64,000 bases of DNA, taken from positions 248,001-312,000 of the forward strand of contig JAGYIN010000001.1 of assembly GCA_018402665.1 (NCBI GenBank). The letters are read 5' to 3'. The translations under genes were made by a program, and so were the position numbers. The DNA comes from Schleiferiaceae bacterium (GTDB lineage: Bacteria > Bacteroidota > Bacteroidia > Flavobacteriales > Schleiferiaceae). The notes under the pieces are model-generated. The model was given only the letters and a program-made list of their open reading frames with translations. It ran no database searches and was not told the DNA's origin. Positions 1-9,216 of the stretch are shown in pieces (position 1 is the stretch's first letter; the number at the start of each line of letters is the position of its first letter).

Positions 1-2008
1 TCTCGATGCCGTAGCGGCTCAGCTTTTCCGCCAATTTCAAAGCGGTTTGTCCACCCAACTGCACAATAACACCACGCGGTTTCTCGTGCAATATGATGTC
101 GTAAATGTGTTCCCAGAAAACCGGCTCAAAGTACAGTTTATCCGCGGTATCAAAATCTGTACTTACCGTTTCTGGGTTACAGTTGATCATGATGGTTTCA
201 TACCCCTCTTCACGAGCGGCAAGCACGCCATGAACACAAGAATAATCGAACTCAATTCCTTGACCAATTCTGTTTGGCCCTGAACCTAAAACAACTATTT
301 TCTCTCTTTCCGTTACTACGCTTTCATTTTCAATGATCTCAACACCGTCTACGTTTTGATGCGGCATCTCGAACGTCGAATAATAGTACGGCGTCTGCGC
401 AGGGAATTCCGCCGCACAAGTATCAACTAATTTCCAAACGCGATTGATGCCTAAATCTGTTCGCTTCGTATGAACTTCGCTTTCAAGCGCATTGACCATA
501 TGCGCAATCTGACGATCAGCAAAACCCTTCATTTTCGCCTCTTGAATGAGCGCTTTGGGCAAGGATAAAAGATTATGCTTTTCAATCTCAGACTGTACAC
601 GTGCCAAATCCTCAATTTCTTTCAAGAACCACATATCAATCTTCGTGATATCGTAAATGGTTCTTAAAGGAATGCCCATTTGAATGGCATCATAAATCAC
701 AAACAAGCGGTCTGAAGAAGCATATTCGAGTTTGTGCAAAATGGTATCATGATCGGTCAAACCTCTGCCGTCTGCTCCTAAACCATTGCGCTTAATCTCA
801 AGAGATTGTGCGGCTTTATGGAGGGCTTCCTGGAAACTACGACCGATACCCATGACCTCACCCACTGCCTTCATTTGAATTCCAAGACGCGTATCTGCAC
901 CTTCAAACTTTTCAAAGTTCCAACGTGGAATTTTTACAATCACATAATCAAGGGTAGGCTCAAAGTAAGCTGTCGTGGTTTTCGTGATTTGATTATTTAA
1001 TTCATCTAGTGAATATCCTATGGCCAATTTCGCCGCTACCTTTGCAATAGGATAACCTGTTGCTTTTGAAGCTAAGGCCGACGAACGGCTCACACGTGGA
1101 TTGATTTCTATCGCAACGATATCCTCATGTTCATCAGGACTGACCGCAAACTGAACGTTACATCCACCTGCAAAATTCCCAATACTGCGCATCATTTTGA
1201 TGGCCATATCGCGCATTTTCTGATAGGTTGTATCACTCAAAGTCATCGCCGGAGCTACCGTAATAGAATCTCCGGTATGGATTCCCATCGGATCCATGTT
1301 CTCAATAGAACAAATGATGATAATGTTATCGTTTTTATCGCGTAACAGCTCGAGCTCGTATTCTTTCCATCCGAGCAGTGCTTTATCGATCATTACTTCA
1401 TGAATCGGAGAAATTTCCAACCCACGGCTCAATGCGGTGTCAAATTCTTCTTCACTGTGAACGAACGTCGCACCGGCACCTCCTAAAGTAAACGAGGCGC
1501 GAACGCAGAGTGGAAATCCAAACACTTGAGCAGTTTCTTTACCGCGTAAGAATGATTTTGCAATTCTTGAAGGAGCCATAGGAATATCAATGGTCTCCAT
1601 GAGCTGACGGAATTCGTCACGGTCCTCGGTAATATTGATCGCTGCAATATCTACTCCAACAATAGCAACTTTATGCTCTTCCCAAACACCTTGCTTATCT
1701 GCATCGATACATAAATTCAATGCAGTCTGGCCACCCATTGTCGGTAATACAGCATCAATATCTGGATGCTTTTGTAAAATCTCCTCTATACTCTCTACCT
1801 CTAAAGGCTTCAAATAAATATTATCCGCAATAACCTCATCGGTCATGATAGTTGCTGGATTTGAGTTGATTAAGGTAACAATGATTCCTTCTTCTCGGAG
1901 ACTTCTTGATGCTTGCGATCCAGAATAATCGAATTCACAGGCTTGGCCAATCACGATAGGACCGGATCCGATAATGAGTACGTGTTTAATGGAAGTGTCT
2001 TTCGGCAT
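1..2008 (-). CDS. carB: Carbamoyl-phosphate synthase large subunit (C-terminal end truncated by window edge)
   Basis: Reverse-strand translation from ATG at 2008 reads MPKDTSIKHVLIIGSGPIVIGQACEFDYSGSQA..., with second-half repeat KIVVLGSGPNRIGQGIEFDYSCVHG; missing from the ORF track because it runs off the window. Confidence 0.97.
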   Translation of the reverse strand, partial: MPKDTSIKHVLIIGSGPIVIGQACEFDYSGSQASRSLREEGIIVTLINSNPATIMTDEVIADNIYLKPLEVESIEEILQKHPDIDAVLPTMGGQTALNLCIDADKQGVWEEHKVAIVGVDIAAINITEDRDEFRQLMETIDIPMAPSRIAKSFLRGKETAQVFGFPLCVRASFTLGGAGATFVHSEEEFDTALSRGLEISPIHEVMIDKALLGWKEYELELLRDKNDNIIIICSIENMDPMGIHTGDSITVAPAMTLSDTTYQKMRDMAIKMMRSIGNFAGGCNVQFAVSPDEHEDIVAIEINPRVSRSSALASKATGYPIAKVAAKLAIGYSLDELNNQITKTTTAYFEPTLDYVIVKIPRWNFEKFEGADTRLGIQMKAVGEVMGIGRSFQEALHKAAQSLEIKRNGLGADGRGLTDHDTILHKLEYASSDRLFVIYDAIQMGIPLRTIYDITKIDMWFLKEIEDLARVQSEIEKHNLLSLPKALIQEAKMKGFADRQIAHMVNALESEVHTKRTDLGINRVWKLVDTCAAEFPAQTPYYYSTFEMPHQNVDGVEIIENESVVTEREKIVVLGSGPNRIGQGIEFDYSCVHGVLAAREEGYETIMINCNPETVSTDFDTADKLYFEPVFWEHIYDIILHEKPRGVIVQLGGQTALKLAEKLSRYGIE

Positions 2009-2050
2009 GAGCTTTTAAGATTTGTACAAAGTTAGTGGTGGTTTGGGCCA

Positions 2051-2079
2051 AAAAAAAGGTGTTGCTTTCGGCAACACCT
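2051..2079 (-). terminator. Rho-independent terminator downstream of rpmH
   Basis: AGGTGTTGC-TTTCG-GCAACACCT hairpin; on the minus strand it is followed by a T7 run. Confidence 0.8.
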
Positions 2080-2108
2080 ATATCTTATTAAAAGGTTTTT
2101 AACATGTA

Positions 2109-2267
2109 TTAACCTTTGTAATTTCCTTTATCACTAACAGTCAAACGCTTGCGACCCTTAGCACGGCGAGAAGCCAATACTTTACGTCCATCAAAAGACT
2201 CCATTCTTGAACGGAATCCGTGCTTGTTTCTGCGTTTTCTATTACTTGGCTGAAATGTGCGTTTCAT
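2109..2267 (-). CDS. rpmH: 50S ribosomal protein L34
   Basis: [52 protein letters not shown]; start trimmed from the ORF-track call. Confidence 0.97.
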   Translation of the reverse strand: MKRTFQPSNRKRRNKHGFRSRMESFDGRKVLASRRAKGRKRLTVSDKGNYKG

Positions 2268-2300
2268 AACAATACTTTTTACCCTGCTTGTTCGGGGCTG

Positions 2301-2330
2301 CAAATATAGAATAGACTTTTGAAATCACAA
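2301..2330 (-). promoter_or_regulatory. Bacteroidota-type promoter for rpmH
   Basis: Minus strand TTG (2330-2328)-N19-TATATTTG (2308-2301), matching the TTG-N17-23-TAnnTTTG pattern. Confidence 0.6.
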
Positions 2331-2459
2331 CCCCCTGAAATGAATTTTTTAAAAAATCAGTCCTTGTTCACCAACCATGTGGTACTCACGTTGAAAATAC
2401 AGCTTATACTCGGCGTTGCTTCAGTGTTTCCGTACTTTTGCTACTACAAATTAAAATGT

Positions 2460-3050
2460 ATGAAAGACTTCTGGAACCAGCGCTATGCCAAAGGAGAATA
2501 TGCCTACGGCACCGAGCCTAACGCTTTTTTCAAAGCCCAATTGGACCAACGCACCCCGGGTAGATTGCTTTTACCCGCAGAGGGTGAAGGGCGAAATGCC
2601 GTTTATGCAGCCATGAAAGGCTGGGACGTTGTTGCTTTCGATCAAAGCGAGTCGGGAAAGACGAAGGCCATGAAATTGGCCCATCAAGCGGGTGTAGCTG
2701 TTTCCTATCTTGTAGAGGATGCATTAGCCGTTCACTTTACAGCTGACTTCGATCTCATCTTTTATGGCTACTTCCATGTTCCACCAACGCTTTTACAGCC
2801 TATATATACCCATTTGAATTCTTTCCTAAAACCTGGCGGTATACTTTTACTTGAAGGCTTTTCACATAAGAATCTAGGCAGAGGTAGCGGAGGACCACAA
2901 AACGAATCGATGCTTTTTTCAACCCATGGTATAACGTCTTTGCTCCATTATTTAGATCCTTTGAGGGTTTGGGAGGAGGAAATTACGCTGAATGAAGGTC
3001 CGTTCCATCAGGGCTCAGCTTGTGTCATTCGAGGAATTGGCGTCAAATAA
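2460..3050 (+). CDS. Class I SAM-dependent methyltransferase (TehB/thiopurine-methyltransferase-like)
   Basis: MKDFWNQRYAKGEYAYGTEPNAFF...GRLLLPAEGEGRNAVYAA; the upstream ORF-track extension looks non-coding. Confidence 0.8.
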   Translation: MKDFWNQRYAKGEYAYGTEPNAFFKAQLDQRTPGRLLLPAEGEGRNAVYAAMKGWDVVAFDQSESGKTKAMKLAHQAGVAVSYLVEDALAVHFTADFDLIFYGYFHVPPTLLQPIYTHLNSFLKPGGILLLEGFSHKNLGRGSGGPQNESMLFSTHGITSLLHYLDPLRVWEEEITLNEGPFHQGSACVIRGIGVK

Positions 3051-3072
3051 CTTCTAATGAATTAATTAGTTG

Positions 3073-3080
3073 TACCTTTG
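3073..3080 (+). promoter_or_regulatory. -7 promoter element for helicase leader RNA
   Basis: TACCTTTG (TAnnTTTG) about 123 nt upstream of the probable ATG; no clear -33 TTG. Confidence 0.45.
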
Positions 3081-3116
3081 CACCACGAAACGGGCGTCCA
3101 TCTTTCCAAGTAGGGT

Positions 3117-3184
3117 CAAATTTTAGTTTGGGAAGCGCTGACGTTCAAAGGGCGCACCCAGCGGTACTGGGCAACTAAAATTTG
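3117..3184 (+). promoter_or_regulatory. Structured 5' leader RNA (three-helix junction) upstream of DEAD-box helicase
   Basis: 12-bp closing stem CAAATTTTAGTT (3117-3128)/AACTAAAATTTG (3173-3184); internal GCGCT (3135-3139)/GGCGC (3151-3155) and CCCAG (3157-3161)/CTGGG (3167-3171) hairpins. Confidence 0.6.
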
Positions 3185-3202
3185 GCAGAGCCAACTCCAT
3201 TT

Positions 3203-5218
3203 ATGGAAACTTTTAAAGACAGTGGTCTACACCCTTCAATTGTGAAAGGCGTAGAGGCACTAGGGTTTGAAACACCTACACCTATTCAAAAGCTCAGTAT
3301 AGAGCATTTACTAGAACACGAAACCGATCTTATTGCTTTTGCGCAAACAGGAACGGGAAAAACGGCAGCATTTTCGTTGCCTATTTTACACAACCTCGAT
3401 CCAGATGTACAGCATGTACAAGCAATCATTTTAGCGCCAACGCGCGAATTGTGTTTGCAGATCGGAAATGACATTGCTTCGTACACGAAGTTTATGAATG
3501 TAAAAGTGACTGCCGTCTACGGTGGTGCTCCAATCACTAAACAGATTAAAGAATTACAAGGCCGTCCACAGATTGTTGTGGGTACTCCAGGACGTACGTT
3601 GGATCTTATTGAGCGTAAAAAATTACGCATCGAAGATGTTCAGTTTTTAGTCTTGGATGAAGCCGATGAGATGTTGAGTATGGGGTTCCAAGACGAATTG
3701 GACGCCATTCTCGCCAATACTCCTGAGCACAAACAAACTTTATGCTTCAGTGCAACCATGCCTGAAGGAATGAAACACCTTACCAAGAAGTACCTTAACG
3801 ACCCTAAGGAAATCTCCGCTGGTAAGCGCAATATTAGTGCATCTAACGTCGCACACGAACTTTATGTTGTGAGTTCAAAGAACACCTACGAAGCTATGCG
3901 ACGTATCGTGGATTTCAACCCAAACATGTACGGTATCGTATTCTGTAGAACGCGTCGTGAAACCCAGAGTATCGCTGAGCAACTCGTTGGTGACGGCTAT
4001 CGTGCAGAAGCAATACACGGTGATTTAAGTCAAGCACAACGCGATGACGTAATGAGTCGCTTCCGTCGTAAGAAATTGAACATCATGGTGGCTACAGATG
4101 TTGCTGCCCGTGGTATTGATGTAAACGATTTAACACACGTCATTAACGTAAACATACCGGATGATCCAGAGGTTTATGTGCACCGTTCCGGACGCACAGG
4201 ACGTGCTGGGGCAAGTGGTATTTCTTTGGTGATTACACACGGTCGTAACATGAGAAAAGTCAAAAACCTCGAGCGGATTATTGGTAAGCAGTTTGAAGAG
4301 AAAACAGTACCCAGTGGTGATGATATCTGTGGCATCAAAATGAAAGAAGCAATCGACGAGATCGTAAGCTTTGAGCACACAACTTCCATTGATCCTCAGC
4401 TTTTAGATGTCGCCATGGATAAATTGGCACATTTGAGTAAAGCAGAGTTGATCGAGCGTTTTGTAGGCCACGAAACATCTGTTATGCTCAGTCGCTACCG
4501 CGGCGCACGCGACATCAATGAAAAAGCATCAAGCCCCAAAGAACATGGTAAGCGCGATCGCTCCACGGGTAGAGAAGAAGGCTTTAAAACGGTGGTCATC
4601 GATCTAGGCTACCGCCAAAACGTGAATCCAAGCCGCATTATGGGGCTGATTAACGATGCTATGGAAGGAACAAAAGTGCGTATCGGTAAAATCGATATGG
4701 ACAAAACGTTCACTAAAATAGATATCGAGGACCGTCATGCTGTAGAAGTTGCAGCGCGTTTAAACGGTGCTAAGACCGGATCTTATGTTGTGAATTCATA
4801 CTTCGAGGAAGGCAGCAGCTCAACTAGAGCAGAGCGCCCTTCGTATGGAGGTGGTAGAGATCGAAGAGACAGCGGCGGCTACAAAGGAAAACGCAGCTTT
4901 GAAGTCGGTTCGGACCGCAGAGATACACGCTCAAGCGACCGCCCAAGCGACCATTCAGGAGACCGTCCAGTTAGACGTGAACGCATCAGCGGCGAACGCA
5001 CTGAAAGACGTGAGCGTTTCAGTAACGACAGAACAAGCGCAGATAGAAGAAGCAGCGGTGGTTTCAATAGAGAAGATAACCGCAGTGGCAGTCGTTCAGG
5101 TGGAAGCGCCAGAACAGGTGGACGTTCTTCTGCTAACGGATATGGCAAATCAAAAGCGGGCGGAGGTTATCCCAAAGGATCATCAAGCAGCGCTGGAAGA
5201 AGCCGTAGAAGTTTCTAG
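3203..5218 (+). CDS. DEAD/DEAH-box RNA helicase with DbpA-type RNA-binding domain and basic Arg/Ser/Gly-rich tail
   Basis: AQTGTGKT, PTRELCLQ, DEAD, SAT and HRSGRTGRAG motifs; KTVVIDLGYRQNVNPSRIMGLINDA... DbpA-like domain. ORF track starts at TTG 3182; ATG 3203 preferred. Confidence 0.93.
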   Translation: METFKDSGLHPSIVKGVEALGFETPTPIQKLSIEHLLEHETDLIAFAQTGTGKTAAFSLPILHNLDPDVQHVQAIILAPTRELCLQIGNDIASYTKFMNVKVTAVYGGAPITKQIKELQGRPQIVVGTPGRTLDLIERKKLRIEDVQFLVLDEADEMLSMGFQDELDAILANTPEHKQTLCFSATMPEGMKHLTKKYLNDPKEISAGKRNISASNVAHELYVVSSKNTYEAMRRIVDFNPNMYGIVFCRTRRETQSIAEQLVGDGYRAEAIHGDLSQAQRDDVMSRFRRKKLNIMVATDVAARGIDVNDLTHVINVNIPDDPEVYVHRSGRTGRAGASGISLVITHGRNMRKVKNLERIIGKQFEEKTVPSGDDICGIKMKEAIDEIVSFEHTTSIDPQLLDVAMDKLAHLSKAELIERFVGHETSVMLSRYRGARDINEKASSPKEHGKRDRSTGREEGFKTVVIDLGYRQNVNPSRIMGLINDAMEGTKVRIGKIDMDKTFTKIDIEDRHAVEVAARLNGAKTGSYVVNSYFEEGSSSTRAERPSYGGGRDRRDSGGYKGKRSFEVGSDRRDTRSSDRPSDHSGDRPVRRERISGERTERRERFSNDRTSADRRSSGGFNREDNRSGSRSGGSARTGGRSSANGYGKSKAGGGYPKGSSSSAGRSRRSF

Positions 5219-5250
5219 CAGAAGGCTTACTTTAGATTCAAAGGATTGAA

Positions 5251-6063
5251 ATGAAGCAAGCACAAACAGTATGGATTACTGGAGCGTCAAGCGGTATAGG
5301 TGAAGCACTGGCTTTAACTTATAATGCTCAAGGCTACCACACCATATTGAGTGCAAGACGTTCAGAGGTGCTCGCATCGCTCCAAAAGCAATTGGCCCAT
5401 CCAGAACACAGCTACATACTCCCCTTAGACTTAGAACAACATGAAAACGCCGAAGTTTGGACACACCAAGCTTTGGCGTTTACTGGTTCTATAGATATCT
5501 TAATCAACAATGCTGGACTGGGGCATCTCGGCACGGTACTAGAAATGGATACCGCTATAGAACGTAAAGTTTTAGAAGTGAATTTTTGGGGAGCCGTAGC
5601 CCTTACGAAAGCAGTACTTCCACAAATGATTGAACGAAATAATGGCCAAATTTGGACCATTGCAAGTATTCTTGGCCACTTTGGATCACCGAAATTAGCG
5701 GCTTATGCAGCGAGCAAATACGCCGTTATTGGCTATTTCGAGAGCTTACAGTACGAACTGCGTTCGAGCGCCGTCCATATTGGTATCGTCCATCCAGGTT
5801 TCATCAATACTGCCGTTACCTTAAATAGTCTAGACCCGAAGGGAGTGCCTATTCAAAAAAACAGCGTCGCTCAAGAGAGAGGAATGCTTCCAATGGTTTT
5901 CGCTCGAAAGTTTTACCAGCAATCGACTCGAATTAAGCCCAAAAGGAATCTTTTCATCGGCAAATACGAAACCTTTGCGGTACCCTTCAAACGATTCTTG
6001 CCGAAATTATTTTTCATTGTCTATGGAAAACTGACCGATGTCACGAGACAAAAGAGAAACTAG
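5251..6063 (+). CDS. Short-chain dehydrogenase/reductase (SDR)
   Basis: WITGASSGIGEALA, NNAG, YAASKYA motifs. Confidence 0.92.
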   Translation: MKQAQTVWITGASSGIGEALALTYNAQGYHTILSARRSEVLASLQKQLAHPEHSYILPLDLEQHENAEVWTHQALAFTGSIDILINNAGLGHLGTVLEMDTAIERKVLEVNFWGAVALTKAVLPQMIERNNGQIWTIASILGHFGSPKLAAYAASKYAVIGYFESLQYELRSSAVHIGIVHPGFINTAVTLNSLDPKGVPIQKNSVAQERGMLPMVFARKFYQQSTRIKPKRNLFIGKYETFAVPFKRFLPKLFFIVYGKLTDVTRQKRN

Positions 6064-6094
6064 CCGTTATATTTGAGTTTATAATTTATTTCCC

Positions 6095-6907
6095 ATGGGA
6101 CAAGGAGTAATCAATCCAAAATATCTCGACGCCAGCTTTGCCGGCGCACTAAAAGACGCTTATGAGAACGCAAAGCCTTGTAAGTATTTGGTCATGGAAA
6201 ATTTCTTCGCTGAGGAAATTGCGCACGATCTGTTTACCCATTTCCCTTCTATTGACGATTTAAACGTAAAGCGTAAAAGCTTAAACGAGGATAAAAGCGA
6301 AGATTATCATTTTGACCGTTGGCACCCTTCCTTTTCAAAAGTTCGAGAGGCTGTTGCATCTAAAGACTGGAGTGACCAATTGAGTCGTATCACAGGCATA
6401 GAAGGCCTGCATACTACCACCGATGCTCTAGGATCTGGGGTACATCAGGGAAAAAACGGTTCGTATGTAGACGTCCATATAGACGTAAATATGAATCCGA
6501 AGCTAGGATTATGGCGGAGAATTAATTTGTTGGTTTACCTCAACAAGAATTGGAAACCAGAATACGGAGGCGCACTTGAATTGTGGAACAAAGAAATGAC
6601 TGAATGTGTAGCTCAGGTACCCCCTACGTTTAATACAGCAGTGATCTTTTATACCGACGAAAACAGTCCTCACGGCTATAAGAAAATAACGATCCCAGAA
6701 GGGGAGTCGCGTAAGAGCTTCTATACCTATTTTTATACGAAACCAGAAAAAGGCGTTAGTTATCGAGATTCAAAATTTGTATCAAGACCTGACGACAATG
6801 CTGCCAAAAAAGTAGCCACGGGTATCAAAGAGGTTTTGAAAGTCAATGGAAAGAAACTCTTAAAAGCACTAGGAATTAAGGATCTTGATTTTCAAGATAA
6901 AAATTAA
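6095..6907 (+). CDS. 2OG-Fe(II) oxygenase (prolyl-4-hydroxylase/Tpa1-like)
   Basis: HIDVN ... LLVYLNKNW..EYGGALELW ... SPHGYKKI; HxD...H pattern. Confidence 0.82.
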   Translation: MGQGVINPKYLDASFAGALKDAYENAKPCKYLVMENFFAEEIAHDLFTHFPSIDDLNVKRKSLNEDKSEDYHFDRWHPSFSKVREAVASKDWSDQLSRITGIEGLHTTTDALGSGVHQGKNGSYVDVHIDVNMNPKLGLWRRINLLVYLNKNWKPEYGGALELWNKEMTECVAQVPPTFNTAVIFYTDENSPHGYKKITIPEGESRKSFYTYFYTKPEKGVSYRDSKFVSRPDDNAAKKVATGIKEVLKVNGKKLLKALGIKDLDFQDKN

Positions 6908-6929
6908 TCTCCCCGTTAACCATCCCTAT

Positions 6930-6956
6930 AAAAGCTGCGCTGTGCAGCTTTTTTTT
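6930..6956. terminator. Bidirectional terminator between convergent genes
   Basis: AAAAGCTGC-GCTGT-GCAGCTTTTTTTT hairpin. Confidence 0.8.
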
Positions 6957-8760
6957 ATCCTACATGGATGTTCGCTTTCGGGTATTTAAAGGTATTTACT
7001 TCCTGCCGTTGACCGCTCAACGCAAAGGCTAGGGTCAACGTACCTACCCTTCCTATGAGCATGGACAGCATCAAAACCGTTTTTGAACCCAAGTTTAAAT
7101 CAGCGGTAATGCCGGTGCTTAAACCTACGGTACAAAAGGCACTTACCTCTTCAAATGCCAGGTCGAGTAAATCCATGTTCGGCTCCAAAATGGTCAAGGC
7201 GAAAATTCCCAATAATATACTTACCACAGAGAATAAAAAGATCGCAAAAGCGCGATTCATCAATTCCCATGGGATCTGTGTTCTGTAGAGGTTGATATTC
7301 TTCTTTCCTTGAATAGTGGCCGAAGCACTCATAAATACCAATGCAAAAGTACTGGTCTTAATTCCACCTGCCGTTGAGCCAGATCCTCCTCCAATAAACA
7401 TTAAGAAGATCAAGAACAACAAAGCGGGCGTAGCTAATGCCCCTATAGAAACGGTATTAAACCCTGCTGTTCTTGCTGTAATACTTTGAAAAAAGCTGTG
7501 GCTAATATGGGCACCGACGTCTTTGCTTCCTGGATCTAAAAAGAAGAAGATCACCCCTCCAAGCACAATCAAAGTGGCCGATACTACCAAACCTAATTTA
7601 GTCCCAATGCGGAGTGTTCGCCAGGAACGCAAAATGGGCTGCTTACGCCAAGGCTGACGCAAAATATCTGTCAGCGTACCAAATCCAATTCCCCCGAGTA
7701 TAATCATGAGTGCGATCACCCAATGCACGCTAAAATTCCATTGTACAGCAGGAGAGGCAAATGAATCTGAAAAGAGGGAAAAACCCGCATTATTAAATGC
7801 AGAAATACTGTGAAACAGGCTATAAAAGATGGTCGTACCCAAGGTGTCAAAATCATTTCGCCATAAGATTCCTAGCAATAATGCGCCTGTTCCCTCAATA
7901 ATTAAAGTGAGTCTGAAAATTGCAGAAATTAGCGACCGAGAGCGTTTTAAATCCTCCCCTAAATTCTCACTCATAAAGTTTTGCTGCCGCATCCCGAAGC
8001 CGCCTCGAAGTATAGCAAAGAGTGCCGCAAAGGAAATGATATTTAATCCTCCTAATTGCATTAACAGCATCACAATGAATTGGCCCTTTCCACTTAGAAC
8101 TTTACTGATGTCTACGAGGCTTAAACCCGTTACACAGCTTGCTGAAATACTAGTAAATAAGGCAGTTAATAGATCGAGCCCAGATTCGCCTGGAATGGTC
8201 ATCTCCGGCAGCATTAACAAACAAGTACCCAGTACAATTAAGACTAAGAAACTCAATACCAACAGCGTTGGAGGGCTAAGTTTTGAATGAGGTAAGAGCT
8301 CCCCTACTTTGCCGAATTCTAGTCCAACGATGACCAGAACATAACATTGCAATACAATCAAAAAGCTTTCTTGGAGTCCAGGTATTTTAAGAGCTAACCC
8401 GGCTTGATTGAGCAGCTCAAAACCCGCCAAATTTATAACAAGTATGTCAATGATCAGGAAGAGCATTAATATACTCTCCCATTTACGGTCCTTTAAGAAT
8501 TGTTTCGGGTGGAAATTATAGAAGAGCTCGAGTAAAAACTTGATGAGGTAATACCCTATGGAACCACGAACTATATATCCGATGATGGTATTCTGGTGGG
8601 GCTCTAGCTCATAACCGTGATAAAACACCAATGCAACTAGCGTGCTGAGCGCTACTAAAACGCTACCACGCGAAAGTAATCGCAACATAAAGTCACGGCT
8701 ATCATATAGCCTAATATTGATGCGCTCTCGTAGCGCATTAAATCGCGATTCTATGCTCAA
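6955..8760 (-). CDS. TrkH/KtrB-family K+ transporter with N-terminal membrane extension
   Basis: Repeated P-loop-like segments (SISASCVTGLSLVD, SISAFNNAGFSLF, SITARTAGFNTV, EEVSAFCTVGLSTGIT); about 130 residues of extra N-terminal hydrophobic sequence. Confidence 0.92.
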   Translation of the reverse strand: MSIESRFNALRERINIRLYDSRDFMLRLLSRGSVLVALSTLVALVFYHGYELEPHQNTIIGYIVRGSIGYYLIKFLLELFYNFHPKQFLKDRKWESILMLFLIIDILVINLAGFELLNQAGLALKIPGLQESFLIVLQCYVLVIVGLEFGKVGELLPHSKLSPPTLLVLSFLVLIVLGTCLLMLPEMTIPGESGLDLLTALFTSISASCVTGLSLVDISKVLSGKGQFIVMLLMQLGGLNIISFAALFAILRGGFGMRQQNFMSENLGEDLKRSRSLISAIFRLTLIIEGTGALLLGILWRNDFDTLGTTIFYSLFHSISAFNNAGFSLFSDSFASPAVQWNFSVHWVIALMIILGGIGFGTLTDILRQPWRKQPILRSWRTLRIGTKLGLVVSATLIVLGGVIFFFLDPGSKDVGAHISHSFFQSITARTAGFNTVSIGALATPALLFLIFLMFIGGGSGSTAGGIKTSTFALVFMSASATIQGKKNINLYRTQIPWELMNRAFAIFLFSVVSILLGIFALTILEPNMDLLDLAFEEVSAFCTVGLSTGITADLNLGSKTVLMLSMLIGRVGTLTLAFALSGQRQEVNTFKYPKANIHVG

Positions 8761-8815
8761 AATTTTCTCTTCTCTTAATTCGAAGTTAGGACTATTCCTT
8801 TAAACGTCCTGTAGC

Positions 8816-9205
8816 TCAGTAATCTTCGTATGATTTTTCTTCTCGAAAGCTCGAGCCTGTAAGCGTATTGATCGTACTTTTTAGCGCAGCGCGTCGATCA
8901 TTCAGCATATAGACCTCCCGTGCGAGAATTACGAATGCGTCTCCAAAGTCCTTCGCTTTTTCCTTCAGACGCAGCGCATCCTCGACATCCCACAGCGCTT
9001 CGTTGGTCGCCCTTAGGCCGGCTACGGCTTTGTTAAATTCATCTAGCGGATTCGCAAGGCTCGTTATGTGCTGCACCGCTTCTTGCAGTGTATCCCATTC
9101 GTTTTGGACATTAAGACGTTTTTCAACGTCCGTAATACGTTCCAATTTTATTGCTAAAATGGAAACCTTATCCAATATCTCGCCGTTCGAAACTTCTATC
9201 TTCAA
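8816..9205 (-). CDS. DUF6165-like small protein
   Basis: MKIEVSNGEILDKVSILAIKLERITD... and NDRRAALKSTINTLTGS..EEKSYEDY; recalled family pattern. Confidence 0.65.
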   Translation of the reverse strand: MKIEVSNGEILDKVSILAIKLERITDVEKRLNVQNEWDTLQEAVQHITSLANPLDEFNKAVAGLRATNEALWDVEDALRLKEKAKDFGDAFVILAREVYMLNDRRAALKSTINTLTGSSFREEKSYEDY

Positions 9206-9216
9206 AATAATTGGAC

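Noticed and set aside
4845-5249. 134-aa + frame ORF and opposing 89-aa ORF in the helicase tail
   Set aside because: Alternate-frame readings of a compositionally biased Arg/Ser/Gly-rich tail; no independent start signals.
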